From: an uncultured Prevotellaceae bacterium
GTDB lineage: Bacteria; Bacteroidota; Bacteroidia; Bacteroidales; Bacteroidaceae
Direction of reading: 5' to 3'
NCBI GenBank assembly: GCA_946410305.1
Contig: CAMJZV010000003.1
Location: forward strand, 114,887 to 178,886
DNA length: 64,000 bases
A program made the position numbers and the translations under genes. Positions 48,505 to 56,540 of this stretch are shown piece by piece (the first letter of the stretch is position 1; every line of letters begins with the position of its first letter). The notes beneath the pieces were generated by a model. That model had not been told where the DNA came from, searched no databases, and saw nothing but the letters and a program-made list of their open reading frames with translations.

Positions 48505-48523
48505 CACTTAACATACTTGCGTA
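48505..48523 (+). repeat. 19-bp direct repeat copy 1
   Basis: CACTTAACATACTTGCGTA, identical to 49017-49035. Confidence 0.8.
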
Positions 48524-48647
48524 GAAAATTGGGTCGGAGATGTTTTTCTTTATGATGGTAAAAGGGCACAAAATGGTAAAAAATCATTTAAAATGATACG
48601 ACTTTCAGATTTATTTCTTATCTTTGCAGCGTCTAAACAGTAGAATT

Positions 48648-48797
48648 ATGTCATATACAAGAGAACCAATAGTAATTGATAACCCTTCAGAGAAGTTACT
48701 GAAGACTCTTAAGAAACTCAGAGAGCATAAGCTAACTGAGTTGGAGAAGCTTCGTAATATGAAGCCTGAGGAATTCTCTTGTAGGATTATCCTGTAA
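48648..48797 (+). CDS. Small ORF (49 aa), unknown
   Basis: ATG about 20 bp after a TATCTTTGC element; MSYTREPIVIDNPSEKLLKTLKKLREHKLTELEKLRNMKPEEFSCRIIL. Confidence 0.45.
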   Translation: MSYTREPIVIDNPSEKLLKTLKKLREHKLTELEKLRNMKPEEFSCRIIL

Positions 48798-48931
48798 TGA
48801 CATATTCCTTCACACCAATTATTATTAATGGAGAGGGATATAAGCAGTTCATGCACCTTATTGCACGCGACAAACATCAGTCTATAGTTGATTTGATTAA
48901 AGCTGATGTTTTGGAAGGTTGGGGTAAGTGA
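48797..48931 (+). CDS. Small ORF (44 aa), unknown, overlapping the previous stop (TAATG)
   Basis: MTYSFTPIIINGEGYKQFMHLIARDKHQSIVDLIKADVLEGWGK. Confidence 0.4.
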   Translation: MTYSFTPIIINGEGYKQFMHLIARDKHQSIVDLIKADVLEGWGK

Positions 48932-48950
48932 ATAGATCAAATCATTTAAC

Positions 48951-49008
48951 CTATTAACATGGCAGGCCTCAAGTCCTTTGCACATCGGCGTTTGAGCCAT
49001 GTTAATAG
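48951..49008. repeat. Long hairpin with perfect 13-bp inverted repeat
   Basis: CTATTAACATGGC (48951-48963) / GCCATGTTAATAG (48996-49008). Confidence 0.75.
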
Positions 49009-49016
49009 ATGGCGAA

Positions 49017-49035
49017 CACTTAACATACTTGCGTA
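49017..49035 (+). repeat. 19-bp direct repeat copy 2
   Basis: CACTTAACATACTTGCGTA. Confidence 0.8.
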
Positions 49036-49203
49036 ATAAAATGAAAAATTCGCTTTAATGGCCTTGCTTGCCGGACCAACCGGGGCTATCCATCTTGTGA
49101 TCCCGATAGGCATCTTAAATGTTAATTATTCAAATAATTACGTCAGAATGATGTCAGAATGAAATAAAATGTGTATATTTGCGGGCAGTAAAGCATTAGG
49201 ATT

Positions 49204-49506
49204 ATGGCACAAGTATCAATGTCCGTGAGACTGGACTCACAACTAAAGAAGCAGTTCAATGAACTGTGTAATGAGATAGGAATGAGCGTTAATACCGCCA
49301 TTAACGTGTTTGTGAATGCAGCAGTAAAGGCCCAAGGTATTCCGTTTGAAATCAAGGCGACTCCTAAGGAAGAACCGATGAGTGGCCTTGAGGCTTTTCG
49401 TGAAATGCGTAAAATGGCAGAAAGCGGTAAGTTCCCCGAAATGACTCTTGAAGAAATTAACGAGGAAATCCGTCAAGCACGCGAAGAAAGGAGTAAGCAG
49501 AAATGA
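49204..49506 (+). CDS. RelB/DinJ-family antitoxin
   Basis: VSMSVRLDSQLKKQFNELCNEIGMSVNTAINVFVNAAVKAQGIPFEI; overlaps the next ORF by ATGA. Confidence 0.9.
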   Translation: MAQVSMSVRLDSQLKKQFNELCNEIGMSVNTAINVFVNAAVKAQGIPFEIKATPKEEPMSGLEAFREMRKMAESGKFPEMTLEEINEEIRQAREERSKQK

Positions 49507-49907
49507 TTTATGCCGTTATAGACACGAATGTGTTTGTTGCAGCACTTTTGTCTCGCCATTCCAATTCTGCTACAGTATTAGTCGTGGACACGCTGTTGAA
49601 TCATGGTATCTGCCCCTTGTACAATCAGGAGATTATCAACGAATATCAAGATGTGCTACATCGAGATAAGTTCCATTTTCCTTCAGAATCAATCGATGCT
49701 ATTATCAGCACTGTGCAGAAATATGGCATTAGTACTGAGCGTGTTACAAGTTTTGAACACTTCCCTGACCCCAAAGATGTCGTATTCTACGAAGTAGCAC
49801 TCTCTAAGGATGATGCCTATCTGGTGACAGGCAACAAGAAGCACTTCCCACAGACTCCGATTGTGGTTACCCCTGCTGAGATGCTGGAGATTCTGCAGTC
49901 ATTATAA
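49503..49907 (+). CDS. PIN-domain toxin
   Basis: YAVIDTNVFVAALLS; LYNQEIINEYQDVLHRDKF; KDDAYLVTGNKKHFP. Confidence 0.9.
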   Translation: MIYAVIDTNVFVAALLSRHSNSATVLVVDTLLNHGICPLYNQEIINEYQDVLHRDKFHFPSESIDAIISTVQKYGISTERVTSFEHFPDPKDVVFYEVALSKDDAYLVTGNKKHFPQTPIVVTPAEMLEILQSL

Positions 49908-49999
49908 GTGATATTAAAAATTGTGACAGGGACCTGTCACACATAGAGGCAATAATAGAATCTGAATAGATTAATGTCAGTCCCTTGATTCACACTATT

Positions 50000-51211
50000 A
50001 TGGATACAAATACTTTACTACGCATTTACCAGACTTATTCTCTTGAGAAGATAAGTGCATTGAGTAAGCAGAGTCTCGCTGCTCAATATGCTCAAAATGA
50101 GCAACTGGTACAATTAAACAAAGAATTGGCAGCAAATAATGCTATTGCCAATAAAATTTTGCGAAATCAAATCCAAGAATTAGAGAGACAGGAAAGGGGA
50201 CGTTTCTATAAGAACTTGATTTTCAATTTAAAATTAGCTACAGACAGAATCGAGAATCAGACTATCAATAACTTTAGATTATTTCTTTCTTCCTTATTTC
50301 TAAAGCCTATAGAAGCCTATGCAAAAGAATCTATTACCAATCTTGAGGAGATAAAAGATAAAGAATATGCTCAACAGATTATAGATCGTGTAAAATCCAT
50401 ATCTTTGTCAAATCAGAATTATCAGGAAGAATACGACAAATCTGCATGGTCTTCATATGTAACAGTAAAAGAAAAATTTGAAGATAATCAAAATCTCATT
50501 ACAATAGGAACGATAAAAAAAGAGTTAGCAGGATTAGATGAGAAATCAGAAAAGAAGAAAAAAGAGGCGTTGGAACGATTAAAGTATGAACGTAACATGC
50601 CAAATAGTTGTTTCGGATGTTCTGCAGGATTTCTTGCTCTTTTACTCGTAGCTACTATAGGAATGTACTTCGACAAGGAGTACAATGCATCGGATGAAAT
50701 ACCATTGATAATTATTGTCGCTATTGTTACACTACTAACCGGAATATGGAAGATAAAGGCAAAACCAGAAGATGTAAAATTGAAAATTGAAGATAATGAA
50801 GTGAATCCAAGAAAGGAACAACTTCTACATGAGATAGAAGAATTAGAGGCAAAAAACAAAGAGGCAGAAAAACAATTCAATTCTATATCCTCTATTATAA
50901 CTGCAGAATGCAATGATTGGGAGACTCTGACAAATGAAATAATAGAATTACTACCCCACGACAATAAAGAAAAAGGTGAGTTTGACCCCAAACTAGAGGA
51001 GGCAGCACATATTGTTGTCAGTAAGCAAGATGGTTCTACAAGTCTTGTACAACGTAAGCTAGCTATAGGCTATAATCGGGCAGAGCGGATTATAAATCAA
51101 CTTGAGTTAGTAGGAGTTGTAAGTGAAGCCAACGGCTTAAAGTCGCGCAATGTGCTTATACCAGATATAGAGACTCTTGCTATTTTACTATCAAAGTGGG
51201 GAATGAAATAA
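50000..51211 (+). CDS. Coiled-coil membrane protein with C-terminal FtsK-gamma-like winged-helix domain
   Basis: C-terminal EEAAHIVVSKQDGSTSLVQRKLAIGYNRAERIINQLELVGVVSEANGLKSRNVLI matches the FtsK gamma pattern; two TM segments; no Walker motifs. Confidence 0.75.
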   Translation: MDTNTLLRIYQTYSLEKISALSKQSLAAQYAQNEQLVQLNKELAANNAIANKILRNQIQELERQERGRFYKNLIFNLKLATDRIENQTINNFRLFLSSLFLKPIEAYAKESITNLEEIKDKEYAQQIIDRVKSISLSNQNYQEEYDKSAWSSYVTVKEKFEDNQNLITIGTIKKELAGLDEKSEKKKKEALERLKYERNMPNSCFGCSAGFLALLLVATIGMYFDKEYNASDEIPLIIIVAIVTLLTGIWKIKAKPEDVKLKIEDNEVNPRKEQLLHEIEELEAKNKEAEKQFNSISSIITAECNDWETLTNEIIELLPHDNKEKGEFDPKLEEAAHIVVSKQDGSTSLVQRKLAIGYNRAERIINQLELVGVVSEANGLKSRNVLIPDIETLAILLSKWGMK

Positions 51212-51248
51212 TCTGCAAATAATTCATAATGTTTTAAACCGTCAAATT

Positions 51249-52031
51249 ATGGATATCAAATATAAAATCAAACTCGTAGAAGTATTGCGACTAAGACCCG
51301 CAGATTTGGATGCGTTAGATTCTGTTATTCTTTCAGATTCATGCCTTGAAGCAATAATGAAGGATGACAGGACGATACTTGACAAAGAGCTTGGTGCCAT
51401 AGCTGGCAATGAAAAAGTTGATGAAAAAACGAGATTGGTTGCGGCAAGCTTAAAGTCCCTCTTGCTTTGGAATACGGCATCAGACGAGCTTGATAATGAA
51501 TATGAGACCATGATGCTTGATGATTCTGAACTTGACGAGCTCCCTGTGGAAGAAACTTGGGAGTCTAAATTGTACAAGGAGAATCAGGCTAATGCGAAAG
51601 AACGTGAAATGGCATTCAAGGAAGGTAAGAAACTGCTTGGTGAATTAAGTGTTGAGGAATTGACCAAACGGTATTGTGAGTATACTATGCAGAAATATCC
51701 TCAACTAAAGGATGGTTTCGACAACGGACTCTATCGGATGGGGATGGCTGACTTCCATGAATATTTGGGGTTGAGAAGGAAAGAATACCTATTACCGTCA
51801 GAACTGAATAATAAGGAATACATGGCTCGAAGGGGCGTTATGGATGGACTAAATAAGTTGATCGATGAGATTTATATTAGCGAGTTAGATTATTGGAAGC
51901 GGGAATACAAAACGTGGCTTGAGAATCGTCATGAGTCACGCATCTCTAAGAAATCGCTTAAAATGTTCTTTGAGGAGAAAGGAAAGCATCCTTCAGACAA
52001 AGTACTTGACAGAATGAAAATGGAATTATAA
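51249..52031 (+). CDS. Hypothetical protein
   Basis: 260-aa ORF, same strand as neighbours, acidic/helical; no family recognised. Confidence 0.75.
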   Translation: MDIKYKIKLVEVLRLRPADLDALDSVILSDSCLEAIMKDDRTILDKELGAIAGNEKVDEKTRLVAASLKSLLLWNTASDELDNEYETMMLDDSELDELPVEETWESKLYKENQANAKEREMAFKEGKKLLGELSVEELTKRYCEYTMQKYPQLKDGFDNGLYRMGMADFHEYLGLRRKEYLLPSELNNKEYMARRGVMDGLNKLIDEIYISELDYWKREYKTWLENRHESRISKKSLKMFFEEKGKHPSDKVLDRMKMEL

Positions 52032-52039
52032 TTCAGAGT

Positions 52040-52777
52040 ATGAGATTAGGAGTCAGAGTAACAAGAGGCATTTGGGTTAGCATACCCTTTACCATCATGG
52101 GGTTCATGGCAGGAGGACTTGTTGTGGCTATATTAGCGTTCTTTTTCAGTTTTTTCCTATGGCCAGCTTTTGTTGTTGACTTCATGAAGGAAGAAAACGG
52201 AAAGCTTTTCCTTAAGATATGTGCTTGGGGGTATCTGTTGGTTGGATTGTATGGACTATTCTATGAACCTATCAAGCGAACTACTCCCAATTTGCCTGGT
52301 TTTGAGTATACAATTTGGTATTTCATATCCGTTCTTTCGCTAATAGTGTGTGTGGCCTATTTCGTAGTAGGATATGATATAATTGGCGAGAAACAGGAGA
52401 AAGCTAAGATAAATAACATTGTTGATACTTCATTCAATAATATCCAGATAATGCCGTTCGAAGAAATGTGGGCGAATTATGTTATGCCTCTTTCTGGACA
52501 AACCATATCAAATGGAACATTGACAAATAGAATTGTTAGTGTTGATGGACAGGGTATTACGCGCCAAACCTCAACAGGGAGGATTGGGAAAATTGCTATT
52601 AAAGATTTCAAATTCGCTTATAGTCAATTAGCACAACATGGATATGTTGAGAGAGAGTTTATCAATCAACATGCCAATCGCTGTTCTTCAGGAATTGTGC
52701 TGGTCTTGTCGCAGGTTCCTTTCATCGAAGTAAAAGATAAGCCCAGAAAGGCTTTGTATGTAAAAACGAATATCTGA
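52040..52777 (+). CDS. Hypothetical membrane protein
   Basis: Four predicted TM segments; 8-bp gap after the previous ORF. Confidence 0.75.
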   Translation: MRLGVRVTRGIWVSIPFTIMGFMAGGLVVAILAFFFSFFLWPAFVVDFMKEENGKLFLKICAWGYLLVGLYGLFYEPIKRTTPNLPGFEYTIWYFISVLSLIVCVAYFVVGYDIIGEKQEKAKINNIVDTSFNNIQIMPFEEMWANYVMPLSGQTISNGTLTNRIVSVDGQGITRQTSTGRIGKIAIKDFKFAYSQLAQHGYVEREFINQHANRCSSGIVLVLSQVPFIEVKDKPRKALYVKTNI

Positions 52778-52905
52778 CATTCAATATTATGCAGAAAATT
52801 GCTCAAAAATTGAAGCACATTGGTGATTTATAATTGTTTTCTATGATGGTAGAAGCGCTTGTTGCTGAGATGAGCGTGATTTATTGTAAAAAGACCTAAA
52901 ACAAT

Positions 52906-53403
52906 ATGATTATGAAAAAGATGAAGTTATGGAGCATGATGATGCTTATGTTAGTGACACTACCCTTGATGGTCGCATGCGGTGGGGATGATGATGAAGG
53001 AAGCGGAACCTCAGGTTATGATGGGGTTTTAACTATCACAATTGACGGAAATGAGCATCAGTACACAACCTCTGGGGAATTCGGCTTGGAAATTGTAAAA
53101 TACTTTAATAATTCGCATGACTTAACGTTTATTTTGTACTCAATGTCAGGATCAAACTTTAAAATAAGCTTTCCTAATACATGGAAACCAAGTGATTTTG
53201 TAGTGGGCTACAAAGATTTTGCCAAAGATGCCACAAAATTTCGTTTAGGATCGCAAATAGCGAAATACGAGAGTGGAACGGCCACCGTCATTAAAAATGA
53301 AGGTCAAAAAATGATTATCAAATTCGACAACTTTGCGTTCTCTTGGCTGAATGGGAAACGTACCATTTCATTCGATGGGTCAGCCGAAGTTCTCATAGAG
53401 TAA
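52906..53403 (+). CDS. Hypothetical lipoprotein
   Basis: Signal peptide with lipobox LMVACGGDDD. Confidence 0.75.
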   Translation: MIMKKMKLWSMMMLMLVTLPLMVACGGDDDEGSGTSGYDGVLTITIDGNEHQYTTSGEFGLEIVKYFNNSHDLTFILYSMSGSNFKISFPNTWKPSDFVVGYKDFAKDATKFRLGSQIAKYESGTATVIKNEGQKMIIKFDNFAFSWLNGKRTISFDGSAEVLIE

Positions 53404-53555
53404 TAGGGGACATATGAATTAAAGGGATAATACCTAATCTATTCTGCAAAAATGGGTTTACGTTAATCCCGTGAGTCCCGTACGCTACGAAAAGTTTGGT
53501 AAGTCATTGGATATTTATGCGGTTTTTGTTTTAAAGACCTGAAAATTTTATGATA

Positions 53556-53952
53556 AAGACTGACAGACTGACAAAAGCCCGATGTACAAAGGGCTTGCAG
53601 TCTTTTTAGAGACTGTCAAGACTGACAGAAGACTGACAGTATTTGGATCTGTATTAGCTATATAAACGATAAATTCTCTAGAGAATTTTTGTCTTATACA
53701 GCTGATAATCGTAAAATTCTCTAGAGAATTCTTGGAATTGTCTAGATAAAGTCCGAAGAATCATCTATTAGTTGTCTATTGGTGTATTGACTGAATACAT
53801 TGCAACGCCACATTTCGATCTTTAGTTGAATAAAGATACGAAAACCAAAGAATTTAAAGACAATGGCCTGTCAGTCTTGTCAGTCTCTAAAAGACTGTCA
53901 ACAGACTGCAAACGCCCTGTGCATCGGGCTTTTGTCAGTCTGACAGTCTTAA
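53556..53952. repeat. MITE-like noncoding element (element B), ~85-bp imperfect terminal inverted repeats
   Basis: AAAGACTGACAGACTGACAAAAGCCCGATGTACAAAGGGC... at left matches the reverse complement of ...GCCCTGTGCATCGGGCTTTTGTCAGTCTGACAGTCTTAAA at right; core holds AATTCTCTAGAGAATT twice. Confidence 0.85.
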
Positions 53953-54147
53953 ACACGTTTTTTGCTACCTTTCGTTACAAATTATGGCAGAGGAACAAAT
54001 GAGATCTCTCAAATACTGTCAGTGCTGGCTACAGTTGTCTCGTACTCAGAAAAGCTCGAATTATTTTGGTATTTCTCTCAATTTTTCGGAAGAAAGTAGG
54101 GCCTCTGAGTGATCCAGCCGTTTTTCCGATTTACCATTTTCGCCAAA

Positions 54148-54352
54148 AGACCTAACATCCCTACCATAGATCTTCTGAAGCCCGCATAAATAAAGGGAAA
54201 GTGGAGTATGGACGGCTCGCCATCCCTACCATCAGACCTAACATGATCCCTAACGTGATCCCTAACGTCAGACTTGACATTAGACCTTGGGTCATAACCT
54301 AGAAGATGTTACCTTTCATGGTAGGGATCATGTTAGGGATGATGGTAGGTCT
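54148..54352. repeat. Noncoding inverted-repeat element (element C) upstream of thrS
   Basis: AGACCTAACATCCCTACCAT / CCCTAACGTGATCCCTAAC words versus inverted ATGGTAGGGATCATGTTAGGGATGATGGTAGGTCT (54318-54352). Confidence 0.78.
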
Positions 54353-54492
54353 GTAAAAGAAGGTACTTTTGTAATTAGCTGTATTCCCAGCTACTTTTCT
54401 TGTAGACACATAAATATAATGTTTATATTTGGTTATGTCCATAATATTTTGTAATTTTGTGCCCGATTTAAACTTAAACATATATTGTAGAT

Positions 54493-56436
54493 ATGATCAA
54501 CATTACTTTTCCGGACGGTTCTGTTCGCTCGTATGAGCAGGGTGTTACCGGACTTCAGATTGCCGAGAGTATCTCACCAGCTCTGGCACGCAGCGTGATT
54601 GCCTGTGGTGTGAATGGGGAGACCGTGGAACTCAATCGTCCTATCAATGAGGATGCGACGATTGAACTTTACAAGTTTGATGACGAGCAGGGTAAGCATA
54701 CCTTCTGGCACACATCAGCCCACTTGCTGGCTGAGGCACTGCAGGAGTTGTATCCTGGTATCCAGTTTGGTTTCGGACCTGCCGTGGAGAATGGTTTCTT
54801 CTATGACGTGCTGCTGCCTAACGGCGAGATGATCAAGGAGAGCGACTTCCCCAAGATTGAAGAGAAGATGAAGGAGCTGGCTGGCAAGAAGGAGCCGGTG
54901 GTTCGCAAAGAGGTGGCCAAGGCCGATGCCCTGAAGGAGTTTGCTGCCGCTGGTCAGACCTATAAGTGCGAGCATATCGAGCAGGACTTGGAAGACGGTT
55001 CTATCACGACATATACGCAGGGTAACTTCACCGACCTCTGCCGTGGTCCGCACTTGATGGATACTGGCGAGATCAAGGCCGTGAAGCTGACCTCAGTGGC
55101 TGGTGCTTTCTGGCGTGGCGACGCTACTCGTGAGCAGATGCAGCGCCTGTATGGTATCTCGTTCCCCAAGAAGAAGATGCTCGACGAGTATCTCGTGATG
55201 CTGGAAGAGGCCAAGAAGCGCGACCACCGTAAGATTGGTAAGGAGATGGAGCTGTTCATGTTCAGCGATAAGGTCGGTAAGGGTCTGCCCATCTGGTTGC
55301 CAAAGGGTACCGAGCTGCGTCTGCGCTTGCAGGACCACCTGCGCAAGGTGCAGAAGCGTTTCGGTTATCAGGAGGTTATCACTCCGCACATCGGTTCGAA
55401 GAACCTCTATGTTACCTCTGGTCACTATGCTCACTATGGCAAGGACTCGTTCCAGCCCATCCATACTCCTGAGGAGGACGAAGAGTACATGCTGAAGCCC
55501 ATGAACTGTCCTCACCACTGCGAGATCTTCGCTTGGAAGCCCCGTTCATATCGTGACCTGCCTCTGCGTATTGCTGAGTTTGGTACCGTATATCGTTACG
55601 AGCAGAGTGGTGAGTTGCACGGACTGACCCGTGTACGCAGCTTCACGCAGGACGATGCCCACCTGTTCTGCCGTCCTGACCAGGTGAAGCAGGAGTTCCT
55701 GAACGTGATGGACATCATCAATATTGTCCTCAAGGCTTTCGGCTTCGAGTTCGAGGCACAGATTTCTCTCCGCGACCCCAACGACCACGAGAAGTACGTT
55801 GGTACTGACGAGGACTGGGCACTGGCTGAGAAGGCTATTCAGGAGGCTTGCGAGGAGAAGGGTCTGCACGCTAAGGTTGAATATGGCGAGGCTGCCTTCT
55901 ATGGTCCTAAGCTCGACTTCATGATCAAGGACGCCATCGGTCGTCGCTGGCAGTTGGGTACCATCCAGGTAGACTATAACCTGCCCAAGCGCTTCCAGCT
56001 GGAATATACCGACGAGGACAACACGAAGAAGACACCTGTTATGATTCACCGTGCACCCTTCGGCTCTTTGGAGCGTTTCTGCGCTGTACTCATCGAGCAC
56101 ACCAGCGGTCACTTCCCCTTGTGGTTGACTCCTGACCAGGTAGCTATTCTGCCGCTGTCAGAGAAGTACAACGACTACGCTAAGGAGGTTGCCAAGAAGT
56201 TCGATATGGGTGGCGTGCGTCCTACCATCGATCTGCGCAATGAGAAGCTGGGTCGTAAGATTCGTGACAACGAGTTGAAGCGTATTCCTTACATGGTTAT
56301 TGTTGGTGAGAAGGAACAGCAGGATGGCACCGTTGCCGTACGTCCTCAGGGTGGTGGCGAGCAGAAGGTGATGACCATCCAGGAGTTCATCGACCACATC
56401 AATGCTGAGGTCGCTGAGATGACCAAGGACTTTTAA
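54493..56436 (+). CDS. thrS: Threonyl-tRNA synthetase
   Basis: TGS domain; [47 protein letters not shown]. Confidence 0.98.
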   Translation: MINITFPDGSVRSYEQGVTGLQIAESISPALARSVIACGVNGETVELNRPINEDATIELYKFDDEQGKHTFWHTSAHLLAEALQELYPGIQFGFGPAVENGFFYDVLLPNGEMIKESDFPKIEEKMKELAGKKEPVVRKEVAKADALKEFAAAGQTYKCEHIEQDLEDGSITTYTQGNFTDLCRGPHLMDTGEIKAVKLTSVAGAFWRGDATREQMQRLYGISFPKKKMLDEYLVMLEEAKKRDHRKIGKEMELFMFSDKVGKGLPIWLPKGTELRLRLQDHLRKVQKRFGYQEVITPHIGSKNLYVTSGHYAHYGKDSFQPIHTPEEDEEYMLKPMNCPHHCEIFAWKPRSYRDLPLRIAEFGTVYRYEQSGELHGLTRVRSFTQDDAHLFCRPDQVKQEFLNVMDIINIVLKAFGFEFEAQISLRDPNDHEKYVGTDEDWALAEKAIQEACEEKGLHAKVEYGEAAFYGPKLDFMIKDAIGRRWQLGTIQVDYNLPKRFQLEYTDEDNTKKTPVMIHRAPFGSLERFCAVLIEHTSGHFPLWLTPDQVAILPLSEKYNDYAKEVAKKFDMGGVRPTIDLRNEKLGRKIRDNELKRIPYMVIVGEKEQQDGTVAVRPQGGGEQKVMTIQEFIDHINAEVAEMTKDF

Positions 56437-56531
56437 TAATGCATAATGCATAATGCATAATGCTTAATGCATAATGCTTAATGCTTAATGCATAATGCTT
56501 AATGCTTAATGCATAATGCTTAATGCTTAAT
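56437..56531. repeat. Tandem 9-bp TAATGCATA/TAATGCTTA array between thrS and nspC
   Basis: About ten consecutive units of taatgcata/taatgctta. Confidence 0.9.
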
Positions 56532-56540
56532 TCAGAATGA

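Noticed and set aside
48611-49000. 129-aa minus-strand ORF
   Set aside because: Antisense to the promoter-proximal small ORFs and spans the hairpin; no recognisable domain.
49050-49130. Possible tRNA-like or attC-like fold (CCGGACCAACCGG, CTATC..GATAG)
   Set aside because: Stems too short and no conserved tRNA arms or integron integrase; not supportable by eye.
53556-53952. Possible CRISPR array (repeated GACTGACA words)
   Set aside because: Repeats are short, inverted and irregular, with no uniform spacers and no cas genes nearby.
54299-54481. 60-aa minus-strand ORF upstream of thrS
   Set aside because: Composed mostly of element C inverted-repeat sequence; better explained as noncoding.
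54100-54492. T-box riboswitch upstream of thrS
   Set aside because: No T-box sequence or specifier-loop arrangement could be recognised, and T-boxes are not expected in Bacteroidota.
56437-56531. Possible CRISPR or iteron array
   Set aside because: Pure 9-bp tandem repeat with no spacers; no replication initiator gene nearby.
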